NCBI RefSeq assembly: GCF_050947875.1
Contig: NC_134569.1
Coordinates: 203,664,127 to 203,728,126, forward strand
DNA from: Dermacentor variabilis
Lineage: Eukaryota > Arthropoda > Arachnida > Ixodida > Ixodidae
Length of the DNA stretch: 64,000 nt
Direction of reading: 5' to 3'
In this document: positions 55,309-64,000 of the stretch, piece by piece
Numbering within the stretch: the stretch's first letter is position 1
How the letters are laid out: each line of letters opens with the position of its first letter
Notes under the pieces: model-generated
The model's input: the letters and a program-made list of their open reading frames with translations, nothing else
Databases searched by the model: none
What the model was told of the DNA's origin: nothing
Made by a program: the position numbers and the translations under genes

Positions 55309-56054
55309 TGAAGAGGCTCCGCAAACGTTACCGGCGACAGGTTCTGACGAATCATTGCCCCTTTCCGCCCGCCTATGAAAATGCCGCGATGCAGGTGGCT
55401 CACTCTACAGAACTTTCCGACGACTGCGCGGCCAACACAACGCAGAACCTGAGCTGCCCACTTGCCATGCAGCTCCGCGATAATGAGAACGTCACAAATG
55501 TCTCACACAACAAGAAACGCCGCCTGCTCTCATCAACGCGAGGAGGGATCGCCGCTGGTGCAGCCCCTAGCACGCACTACTCGAGACGAGCTGCTGCAAC
55601 AATGCCTGCTGCTGGGGTGCCTGCTGCCGACATTGGTTACCGCCTGCTGCGCACCTGCACTCAGCATCGCTGGCACGGTCCTCTTGAAGCCGGCATCCGC
55701 GACAGCTTCGTTTCCCCGAACCTGTCGCCTAGCCATCTCGCAACGCCATCGCGCCTGTGGTCGAGGAGGCGCGGGTTAATACGAAAGGCGGCTGGCACCG
55801 CAACACACGTGCAGCTACAGTTGCTGCTGGCTACGACTGAGCTGGCCGGGGTCACCGTGACTGCTCGCCTCCCTGCAGACCGTTCAGAGCACGGCGACGG
55901 TACTACACGGCATCGACGGCGACTTCTCCGACGAGGTTCTGTTAGTGGCAGTGACCTCTCTCGTGCTGGTGGCGGCGGTCAAACGAAGCGGCCTTGCCCC
56001 GACCCTGCGCTTCGCCGCCCCGAACCGCCCGGCCACATTTTTTACAATTGCTAG
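55309..56054 (+). CDS. Possible LINE ORF1 fragment (basic N-terminus)
   Basis: A frame open for 248 codons from ATG at 55309: MKRLRKRYRRQVL, a KKRRLL stretch and Arg-rich C-terminal half. The start resembles N-termini of tick I-type LINE ORF1 as I remember them. After about 55850 another frame (GIDGDFSDEVLLVAV) looks more protein-like, suggesting a frameshift. No CCHC or RRM block is visible. A chance ORF in GC-rich DNA is possible. Confidence 0.3.
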
Positions 56055-56059
56055 TAGGT

Positions 56060-56278
56060 ACAGCGGCGCGTGGCGTTTCTCGCGGAACTCGACGATTCTG
56101 CGCAGGCGCGAGTAAGAGCGGGTGCGAGAGAGAAAAATTTGGGGCCTTTGCTTCTTGAATATGTGAGTCTGCCTACACCCGCGGACAACTTTGCTTGGCT
56201 ATGAAGCGAACGCTATGGAAACTAAGCGCGCCGCTTTCACAGCTGCTGGAAGTAGTCCCGCAGTTCACGTTTTCTTAC
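56060..56278. other. Short GC-mixed non-coding segment
   Basis: No feature recognised before the target duplication at 56279. Confidence 0.3.
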
Positions 56279-56425
56279 GTGGGAAATAGAGAGAGAGAGA
56301 AAGTGAGTGAACTTTAATGAGAACCAGCAGTTTACTCGGCTGGGCCTAGGCCTCCCACGATGGCACGTCGAGCTCTTGCTCTTCGCCGCATCGTAGGCCT
56401 GCTGGGTCACCAAGTGGGAAATAGA
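56279..56425 (-). mobile_element. I-type LINE 3'-terminal insertion with 12-bp target duplication
   Basis: GTGGGAAATAGA occurs at 56279-56290 and again at 56414-56425. Between them lies 123 bp of a minus-strand LINE 3' end (TTAAAGTTCACTCAC, then a CTCTCT tail next to the left copy). The orientation, tail position and exact duplication are those of a heavily 5'-truncated retrotransposition event. Confidence 0.75.
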
Positions 56426-56996
56426 AAACAATATTAGTTTTTTTTTTACAGCACATAATTTGAAACGATACGTAAGGTTCACCAGTCAGCTATAGATATT
56501 TTATTGCATCTTTAGTTTGCTCTTTCGAGTTTTTGCGGACCCGAAACCGTCGCACGTTTTGCGCGTTCACAAAAGGCAAAATGGCGCCCGTGTCTTCTGG
56601 TGAGTGTTCGTCGCTCTCTGTCCCGCCAATCAACTCCCCTAGAGGCTGTTCACCAACGTTAGCAACAAAAGACTGTTGAAGCACACACGCACGCAAATGT
56701 GTGCAGCGTGTTCGCAGAACCCAAGCGAACCCATCTGGAAATCGCAAACTTCGGAATGTACAAATGAGTGAGCGGGCGAGCTTACTGCTGCGCCGGCTCT
56801 ACCGACGCCAGCGGCGATTGCGCGTCCAAGTCCTAACCGATACCATACGGCTGCTTCGGAGCTCAGGCGCAGGCTGCGATGGTCGCTGTTCAGAACTTGA
56901 CACATATAAAGGCGAAAGCCCTAAATGGCTCATACTCGCGGCGTCCGACTGTCCGTCCGTGCCCTGGAACATTGCCAGCTGTGGCCTGTCCCCCTC
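56426..56996. other. No gene recognised
   Basis: Short overlapping ORFs on both strands without family signatures. The segment around 56910-56970 (GGCGAAAGCCCTAAATGGCTC, TCCGTCCGTGCCC) recurs in part at 57874-57950, so it is a dispersed repeat. Confidence 0.35.
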
Positions 56997-57091
56997 ACAC
57001 TCTCTCAGCAATCACGTGATGGCACAGCGGCGCATGGCAATAGTTGCGCCCCTTACACTCTCTCAGCAATCACGTGATGGCACAGCGGCGC
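56997..57091. repeat. Direct repeat of 37 bp, period 58, with E-boxes
   Basis: The segment at 56997-57033 recurs exactly at 57055-57091. Each copy contains the palindrome TCACGTGA, a strong E-box (bHLH-Zip site). Confidence 0.9.
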
Positions 57092-57655
57092 GCGCGGTGT
57101 TAGATACGGGACGGTTTCCTGAGCCTACTTCGAGTTCACCAGACCACATCGAATCGCACCACAGCTAATTAAGAAGCGCAGAAGCACAGATACCACATTG
57201 CTTAGGCGCGGCACGTGCAAACAAGTTGGCGGCCCCCCCTTCGTGTGCCGCAGGTGGAGCTATTCACTGCTTGACTCTTCCCGAAAGTGAAGCGAGAGCC
57301 TGGCACTGTTGCAGGTAAAGTGGGTCCCGAAGCAAGACGGCTGTAATGCACCGTGAAAACCTGGCAACGTCGTCCCCATCCGCCTATTGTGACGGCGCAT
57401 TGCAAGTCAGCAAGGCAAGACCGCAGGGAGAAGTAAGCCCTCGGACAATTGGGAACCAAAGAGCGACTCTCTTCGCCGGGTGTGACAGAATCGCACGGGC
57501 GCCTACCATTGGCCGAAAATGGCGTCACCTGAGTGGGCTCGCCCATTGGCTGAACGTGACGTGTCTTCGAGACACCGAAGGGCTTAAGAGACACAGACCG
57601 GGAGCAGCAGAAGAGCATTCCTAGAGCATTCCTTGATTCTTCTCTTTCGAGCTTC

Positions 57656-57960
57656 TTGCCGCTGGCCGCAGCGTCCGAGTTGCTGCCGGCCCGTAATGAC
57701 GTTAAGACTGTTAAGCGGCCCGGTGATGATTCCACTGCAAGCGGTTCGGAGAAGCGCCTCAAGAATGTGGATTCCTCCAATACCAAACGCCAGAAGAACA
57801 AGAATGAGCGAATGCGCATGCCGCAAGCTAACACGTCACCGGGCAACAAGGCCAGGGAAGCGGAACGGAAGCGACTAAGGCGAAAGGATTTAATAGCTCA
57901 TACTCGCAGAGTCCGACCGTCCGTCCGTCCGTACCCTGGAACGTTGTCGGGGATTTCAAC
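57656..57960 (+). CDS. Basic N-terminal fragment, unrecognised
   Basis: Frame with KRPGDDSTASGSEKRLKN, KRQKNKNERMRM and KAREAERKRLRRKD, a lysine/arginine-rich pattern seen at N-termini of some tick transposon-encoded proteins. From about 57875 the frame enters the dispersed repeat shared with 56910. Likely a truncated transposon gene. Low support. Confidence 0.25.
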
Positions 57961-58143
57961 CAAGATGCTAGGATTCAACATTTCAGTGATCACAAGGCAG
58001 CTATCGTAGACGTCGACCCAGCCAAGCATAAGGAATTCATGGGGCATTAAAGCAAGGACACACAGAATTCATGAATAAACAGTCCATTGTTTACTTCAAA
58101 TCACAATTTGTCAATCTTTGTCCAAAAGGATTTGGAGCATACT

Positions 58144-58286
58144 TTGTAAATTCCAAGGTGTGTTCGGTGAAAGGCTGTGCCCATTCCACTGGGAGTGTCA
58201 TGCACAAAAAAAAACACAAAATAAGACGTGGCATAGTCAGTCGAATGGGCACAGGTTTTCGCCGAACAAACTTTGGAATTTACAAC
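58144..58286. repeat. Foldback with 48-bp arms
   Basis: The arms 58144-58191 and 58238-58286 pair imperfectly (TTTGTAAATTCCAA with TTGGAATTTACAA, GTGCCCATT with AATGGGCAC). The loop contains an A-run and a smaller stem. It looks like a palindromic MITE. Confidence 0.8.
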
Positions 58287-58724
58287 GTGTCCTTCAATTT
58301 TTGGATTCGAGTAAACATTGATTAACGCCGAGTTAATTCACTAAAATAAAGAGGTGGGAGGTTGGCGAAACCGAAACCGGTGCCGAGCGCGCCCGGACTA
58401 TATTGCGTACGAATACAGTCATGTGCAGAAGCTCCGCCTCCGTAGCTTTCGCTTCATGGCCAAGAAATGTCTGCGAGTATTGGCCTCGAGCTCCACCACT
58501 GGAAAAGCTGGCGCCACCGTCGGCGTGACGTGCTAGGAGGGATCACGTGGACATAGCGGCCGCGTCGGCTGCTTCGGGAGCGCCGAAGCGAGCTGAAAAC
58601 GAGTTTGAATTCCCTCGTACGCTGCGGTCCTCATTTAGTGGCGAAATTTTCCCGCTTCGAGTGTCTCCTTTACAACGCTTGAAAGCACTACAATAGGTAG
58701 TGGCTGCCTTCGAAAGCGCGCAAC

Positions 58725-58937
58725 ATGGTAGGCTACTGCTCGGTGCCGCAGGGCCGGACGCGCGTGACGGAGGCCGGTGTCGGCCTTATTCACACGTAGC
58801 CGCCGGACAAGAAGCTGCGTGAAGCTTGGCTCGCGAAACATAAAACCGGCAAACAGTCATCGGCTACAACTCGGGTATGCAGCAAGCACAGACGCGAGGA
58901 AGATTTCTGCTACGGCGCCCGGTCTGCGATGTTCTGA
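58725..58937 (+). pseudogene. THAP-domain pseudogene
   Basis: From ATG at 58725: MVGYCSVPQGRTRV (second zinc Cys replaced by Gly), GLIHT, a TAG at about 58797, then PPDKKLREAWLAKHKTG (conserved P and W), TTRVCSKH (C-x2-H zinc ligands) and a stop at 58935-58937. The order matches a THAP finger of about 70 residues. Upstream sequence from about 58480 is GC-rich and looks like part of the same dispersed element. Internal stop and lost Cys make it non-functional. Confidence 0.7.
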
Positions 58938-59899
58938 AAACGCGCCCTGAGACGCTCGCCCGAGTCCGCTGCCCGACTAATGTCATGACGGTTTGGTCTG
59001 TGAACTTGTCGATGCTATAGATACTGGCAAGTTCAGTGGTGTGGAAAGGCAGCGGTAAGAAGCACATTTAAAAAAAGCATGGCATATGGTCATGTTTGTG
59101 TTATGAATTAATGCACTGGATTACAAAAAAGCAGCAGCGGGAAACTGCACGCTGAGAAGACCGACAAACATAGAGTGCGACGCAACTCGAAAAATAATAT
59201 TGAGAAGTCAAATAATTTAGAAGAAAAAAAAGATTGAATCGTAGCGACGGCACATCATAGTCTCTGTAGGCGTCGAAGTCTCTACAATGAAGTTATTTTT
59301 GAACAGCTCCGATACCTCCCACGCAACAATGGTTGCTTGTATACTGTCAAATGCTCATATTCTGCGGCTTAAAGCTCATGGCACGGTGCGAGAACGCGCG
59401 CGCGGAGAAAGCGAAACAGTGCGCCGACAAGCATGCAGACGTGCAGTCGGTCGCTGTGAATCTGCGCGATCGCTGCATTGAGGCTTCGTTCTATTACGCT
59501 CCATTTAGTTATACAAACACTATAGGAACATATTTCACATTGTTTGCTCTCAGCGTTTACCTACCTTTCACGCAAGAAGCCGGTTCGGGAGACTCCATCG
59601 CGGCAACCGCGCGCAGTGGCGTTCACTGTACGTATTCGGTAAGGAGATAGCGTCTGTAAACGATTGTGTGCTTTCAGTTTACCCAAGATTATTGTTTAGA
59701 CAGTAAGAAACTTCTCTCGTTTCGAAAGTACTTATAGAAATGTCCGGGAGAGCTCGCGCGTGGTGTTTTCAGTGAGCGCGGACAGGAAAACCCATGAGGA
59801 GCGCGCCGCGTGATCCCTCATACTACGCCAGCGAGGCGCTTCCGATGGATGGCGACTACGTAACTCCTCGCCGCCAATAGACCAGAACACGACAGCCTC
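58938..59899. other. No gene recognised
   Basis: Short ORFs only. From about 59740 the sequence becomes GC- and CpG-rich, ahead of the THAP gene. Confidence 0.35.
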
Positions 59900-60003
59900 G
59901 CACCCAGACTAACCGAACGCATACTCTCGCACCCGGGTTGCCCGATCGACCGGCGCCATCTTGTACTGGGCTGCCAAAGTGTGTTCGCCGGCGACCGGCA
60001 CAC
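59900..60003 (+). promoter_or_regulatory. Possible promoter of the THAP gene
   Basis: CpG-rich sequence with GCGCCATCTTG at about 59954-59964, a YY1/Pho-like core, about 45 bases before the ATG. No TATA box. Inferred from position and composition. Confidence 0.3.
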
Positions 60004-60557
60004 ATGGCGAGCGTCAGCTCTAGGACTCCAAAGTGCGGAAATCTGCCCGTTCACGCGGATCCAAAGTACAAGAAGTCATCTGGGCATCATTGCGTCGTGT
60101 TTGGATGCCAAAACAATCAGCGCAAAAGGAGCAGGTTGCTTAGCGCTGTTTGCGAAGAGCACAACACACGTAGGGAATCGTGCCGGTGCGGTGTTTTCAG
60201 CCTGCGCCGATTTCCATCCGCAACGAAGAATGCCAAGCTGCGCCACCGGTGGATAGCTGCAGTGAATAGGAAGAACTACCAACCCAGTGAAAATGCACGA
60301 GTGAGTATTCGATCTCTGTATATTTTGGTGCCACGTTCAACTTTGCGCCCTACGAACGTAATATGTGTAACACGCAGGTTTGCTCCGAGCACTTTCTGGG
60401 CAACAAGCCTACAGAGCAGAATTCCGTGCCGGTGCTTCGCCTTGGCTATAACAAAAAGACAAGCCTTTTCGTGTTTTTAGTCATGCAGAGCTCCCGACGG
60501 TTAAGCGGAACAGTTGAGTTTGCGGTTAGCGATACTTTCAGCTGGTGCACGGCATGA
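60004..60557 (+). CDS. THAP-domain protein gene, two exons, structurally complete
   Basis: Exon 1 is 60004-60300 and exon 2 is 60378-60557, with intron GTGAGTATTC...ACACGCAG in phase 0. The C2CH THAP finger has C-x4-C in HHCVVFGCQ, a long insert, FSLRRFPSATKNAKLRHRWI (conserved F-P and W), and across the intron VCSEHF (C-x2-H), then SVPVLRLGY in place of AVPTIF. The product ends with a short tail at TGA 60555. THAP fingers bind DNA in host regulators and in P-type and Kolobok transposases. No transposase core is in view. An alternative acceptor near 61411 suggests more exons could exist. Confidence 0.55.
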
Positions 60558-62704
60558 CCATTAAGCGTGAACGACAAGTTGTAGGCAATAGAATGTTGCC
60601 CTGCTGGTGAGCGTTATTGCTATGAAAGTAAACCGAAGTCTGCTCGTCATGTAGCATGCGTCCACAAAAATGTAAACGACGACTGCTCGTCGCCGAAGGT
60701 GCTCGTGCAGCGCGCCTGTCTTTACGAGCCGGTGTTGCAGGTGTCATTCGTGACGAATTCATTTTAGCTTCCTGAGCTCTAAACTGCGCGCGGGCTGTTA
60801 TGCGGGGTAAAGCGCAAGATTTTTCCGTTCATATAGCGTGGAAAATAAGGTGGTTAGTTATTGTTGTATTTTGTAACAAAATTTTGCTCGTTCTCTCCAG
60901 TTTTTTATTTTACTGTTTTCTTTTCTAAGGGAGCGCCAACAATCCGATATGGCCTCGCACAGGCGAAACAGGTCTGATATCAGGTAGCTGCAGTTGGTGG
61001 GGCTAATTTAATGCAGGTGCGGTTGTTGTATTGTACAAAGGGGTCCCTGATGATGCAGCTTAAAGTAGGGATGGTAATTTTATGTGCCCTGTCATGGTTT
61101 TTGCAGCAGCTGTACAACACCTGCATCTGTCATGCTCACCCTGTTATACGGGCTTTGACTGCACATGTAGTTGAGCATTATAACTACTGTAGTTCCTCAT
61201 TTTCCATTGAGTGCAGGTTTAGCTTCGTATGCTGCTTGTTCGAGTGCTGTAGGCTTGTGTTCTGAATGTTGTACTCTTAAGTGGTTGCACGATACAATTT
61301 GCCTGGTGTATTTTTCATATTGAGAGGACTTTATATCTTCGCAATAGTGATGGCATGGGAAGGAACTACAGCCGTTCTTACTATAACATATATTTTGTTT
61401 TCAATGTGCAGGTGGTGAAGGGCAGGCGTCTGCTAATCAGGCAGTCTATAAGCCCAGTCATACGACCTCGCCAGTTGGTTGCCAAACGCGGCCAACCCTG
61501 TAGTGACCATGACAAACAAGACCAAACTGAAAGTGCAGAGGACAATGTTCTGCGTGCTTTATTAATATATGGCACCAACACAGTGCTGTATATTTCTTCA
61601 CAGGTTACGTGCCAAAAATGCGGAGATATTACAGCTCACACGTGTTCTAGCATATAGCGCGCGGTTTGTACAAACGTAATAGCGTACTTGCCCGATGTAT
61701 TCGCTTCTGCAGCCTGCACAGCACTCAGTGTGGCCATTGCGGACTTACATGATGTCTTGAAGTTTGATTGGATCGAGACAGCGAAAATGACAGGTTACAA
61801 AAAACGCGACACACGCCTTCCGCCCAGCTGAAAAGCCCAAGTTTCGCTTATGCGCCGGGTCGCATCTCCCGGCGTGGCAGCCCAGACCTGCTACTTCGCG
61901 GCGCTTGGGATAGATGGCGCGACGAGCGCTCATAAATATGGCGGCGCGCTTTGAATTCACGGTGTTCTGGTGTATAGGCACTACGGAGGAGGTTTCTTAG
62001 CGCGTCTTGTATGCCTTTGTTCCCTAGTGCGGTCGAGTTTTTTTGCGCTCTGCCGCCGGCTGCCCGCGCGGTGATGTAGTGGGAACGGACGTTCCACTTG
62101 GTGATCGCTGTGTATTAAAAGGAAGCTTTAGCTCGGGCCCAACTCCGACGCGGCCTATTCAAATACATGTAAAAACACAAAAACGTTTTTTCTGAGATAA
62201 CCCCTGGACCGATTTTAATGAAATTTGTTGCATTTGAGAGAGAAAGTTAAATTATAGTGACTGTTGGTCGCGGAATTTATATTTATGTTCTGAATTTTGT
62301 ACAAAAGATATTAAAAAATTGGAAAGATTGGAAACTATAGAAGCACGAAGTTTACAGATTCATAGCTCTGCATAAAAACAGATATATCGGTTCTGTAAAC
62401 GGGATCTATTAGATCATTGAAAGCGGACAAATTCGGTACGTCATTTTATATCTTACGTCAATTTGTTGTTTTTTACAAGGGTTCTGCAAAAGCTATATTT
62501 CCATATTACTAAATTTTTGAGATTCATGTGTAACGTATCAATTTTGTCCGCTTTAGATGCACTATTAAATCCAATTCACGGAATTGTATTATCAATTTTC
62601 ATTGCTGAGTTACAGAGTTGTAAACCTGATAGTTTCGTTTTCTGAAAATTTTCTATGTTTGCTAATTTTTAATAAAAAATTGACGACGTAAATTGACAAT
62701 CATC
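60558..62704. other. Non-coding stretch, possible minor exon, old repeats
   Basis: An acceptor-like TTTTCAATGTGCAG at about 61410 opens a short frame with CDHDKQDQTESAEDN, unsupported otherwise. From about 62110 the sequence (GGAAGCTTTAGCTCGGGCC onward) is AT-rich and looks like a dispersed tick repeat. AAATATGGCGGCGC near 61935 is another YY1-like core. Confidence 0.35.
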
Positions 62705-63310
62705 ATCATCATTTATCATTTACTGGTCCTTAAAGACCCCTGGAAGGGGCATTACATAAGTGGGGGAAACATTGAACACAACAACGCAGGTCACTGTCAA
62801 ACATTGTCACGATCAGTGATCAGCAGGATATATACAGCAAAAAAAGCACAAGAACCCTTTAAATAAGCATTAAAATATAAACATAGCAACAGTAAAGTAA
62901 ACAGAGGCAAACAGAAGAAGGCAAGAATTTTCACATCATGTTTTCAAATAGGATGTTAGCAATTGCCGGAACTTATGTGGATCGCGTTCTATTACAACAT
63001 GGTTTGGTAATGAATTCCATTTTTCAATTGCAAGAGGCAGGAATGACTTGTTAAATGCGTTAGAGGAGCCGCGCAGACGTAGAATGCTCATGGAGTTGAA
63101 AAGACGGCGTGGTGTTCGGAGAGGTGGAAGCAGGAGAGAGTACCGAAGCGAAGGAAAACAAAAGTATAGCTTATGAAATAATGACAAACGGGTGATTTGT
63201 CGTCTGTGTGTCAGAGGCTCGATGTCAAGCGATAATTTTATATTGGTAACACTGGAGTGAGTGTCTAGTCGGATGAAATATATCGGGCCGCACGGTTATG
63301 AATGGCTTCT
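62705..63310 (-). pseudogene. CR1/L2-type LINE 3' terminus
   Basis: Minus strand: C-terminal ORF2 residues LEAIHNRA, HRRQITRLSLFHKLYF, LRLRGSSNAFNKSFLPLAIE and KWNSLPNHVV, with a stop at 62936, then a 3' UTR (AGGGGTCTTTAAGGACC) and a TGATGATGATGATTG tail at about 62700-62716. One frame change near 63285. 5'-truncated. Confidence 0.75.
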
Positions 63311-63640
63311 AGGTTATGGATTAGGTAAGCCTGATCGAAATCAACAGTCACTAGATTTTAAGTTTTTCTTGTAAATGCAACAAACCTTGTCAAATTTGGT
63401 GCAATGGTTGCCGAGAAAGACGAATTCTTATTTTACGTGCATTGAGATAGGAGCATCCGAGCTAAAGCTTCCTCTTAAGGCGCAAGGTTCTTACTGGTGT
63501 TGTATAAGTCGCGGTCGCTGTTTTCGTTACGGCGATAGATTGCATTTTTTACAAGCACTGCTTCAGGCGGGCACATGTAACCGGTAAAGGAGGCCTCAGG
63601 AGAGCACCTGAGGTTATAATAAAGCATGCGGCGCCGGATC
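63311..63640. other. No gene recognised
   Basis: Short ORFs only, between the LINE tail and the terminal foldback. Confidence 0.3.
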
Positions 63641-63875
63641 TCCGGGGCACCCAAGGGGTTGCGGGGGCATCAAAGCTGTAAGCAGGGCGGCCCGTGGGTT
63701 GGGTCCGCGGAGGCCGAAGCGTGCCAGGGGGTGTTCGCATGAAAAATTGGCTGTCCGCGATAGAGGACAGCCGATCTCACACACCCATGGCACGCGCAGG
63801 CCTCGGCGAGCCCCAACCCACGGACCAGTCCCGGTTCTAGATTTGGTGTCCCCATTGCCGCTTTGGTGTCCTGGA
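63641..63875. repeat. 235-bp imperfect foldback
   Basis: Nested pairing from a centre near 63759: GGCTGTCC/GGACAGCC, then GTGCCAGGGGGTGT with ACACCCATGGCAC, GTGGGTTGGG with CCCCAACCCAC, and outer TCCGGGGCACCCAA with TTTGGTGTCCTGGA. Arms are about 115 bp. Probably a palindromic MITE; it lies close to the window end. Confidence 0.8.
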
Positions 63876-64000
63876 GGCGCCTCCAGCAATGCGAAATAAT
63901 GACACGTTGTTTTAATAAGTAAAAAGCACGATTTAATCAATATAATTAGGTCTAGCCGCCAACTTGCGACGCTAAGTTCAGCACTACCGCGCCCCACGAC

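Overview
The window looks like one contig from a large, repeat-rich arthropod genome, most probably a hard tick. That call rests on recognising, from memory and without a database search, tick-type LINEs (RNase H-bearing I-type, CR1/L2-type and RTE-type), tRNA-derived SINEs, TTAA-flanked DNA elements and THAP-domain transposon genes. Nothing bacterial is present. No rRNA, functional tRNA or CRISPR array was seen.

Layout. 1-4.3 kb: decayed CR1-type LINE, plus strand, running in from the left edge. 4.3-5.3 kb: I-type LINE fragment (RT tail and RNase H), abutting the opposite-strand LINE-X. 5.3-12.4 kb: LINE-X (minus), whose ORF1 is split by a roughly full-length second I-type LINE, LINE-Y (6217-11472), flanked by a 12-14 bp target duplication. 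12.4-14.1 kb: composite repeat with a tRNA-like core, two adjacent perfect palindromes, a LINE 3' end carrying a foldback, and a SINE. 14.3-18.7 kb: CR1/L2-type LINE whose ORF1 carries a 2A-like motif. 19.6-20.9 kb: another LINE 3' half. 22-29 kb: AT-rich, the best candidate for host sequence, with the last exons of an unrecognised minus-strand gene; a TTAA-flanked transposon and a LINE tail lie in its intron. 29.5-34.5 kb: an hAT-like repeat, then a THAP-domain gene at a TTAA terminus (Kolobok-like), its intron holding a Tigger-like element and its last exon cut by an RTE LINE. 34.5-36.5 kb: SINE, degenerate GATAA-type repeats and a (TA)n tract.

36.6-48.4 kb is a nested block. Two young Ty3/gypsy elements with very short LTRs (128 and 147 bp) point tail-to-tail in one (TA)n tract, next to a DNA transposon with 112-bp inverted repeats that holds a second composite repeat. 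All of this may lie inside one older TIR element. 48.4-56.4 kb: a lone LTR, a SINE, two back-to-back hAT-like copies and a short LINE insertion with a 12-bp target duplication. 56.4-64 kb: duplicated E-box segment, a foldback, a THAP pseudogene, a structurally complete THAP-domain gene (60004-60557), a LINE tail and a 235-bp foldback.

The genes do not form operons. The window is mainly a record of successive insertions, each with its own ORF1/ORF2, gag-pol or transposase. Most are broken by frameshifts and stops. The two gypsy elements and the 60-kb THAP gene are the least damaged. Coordinates of element edges without target duplications are approximate.
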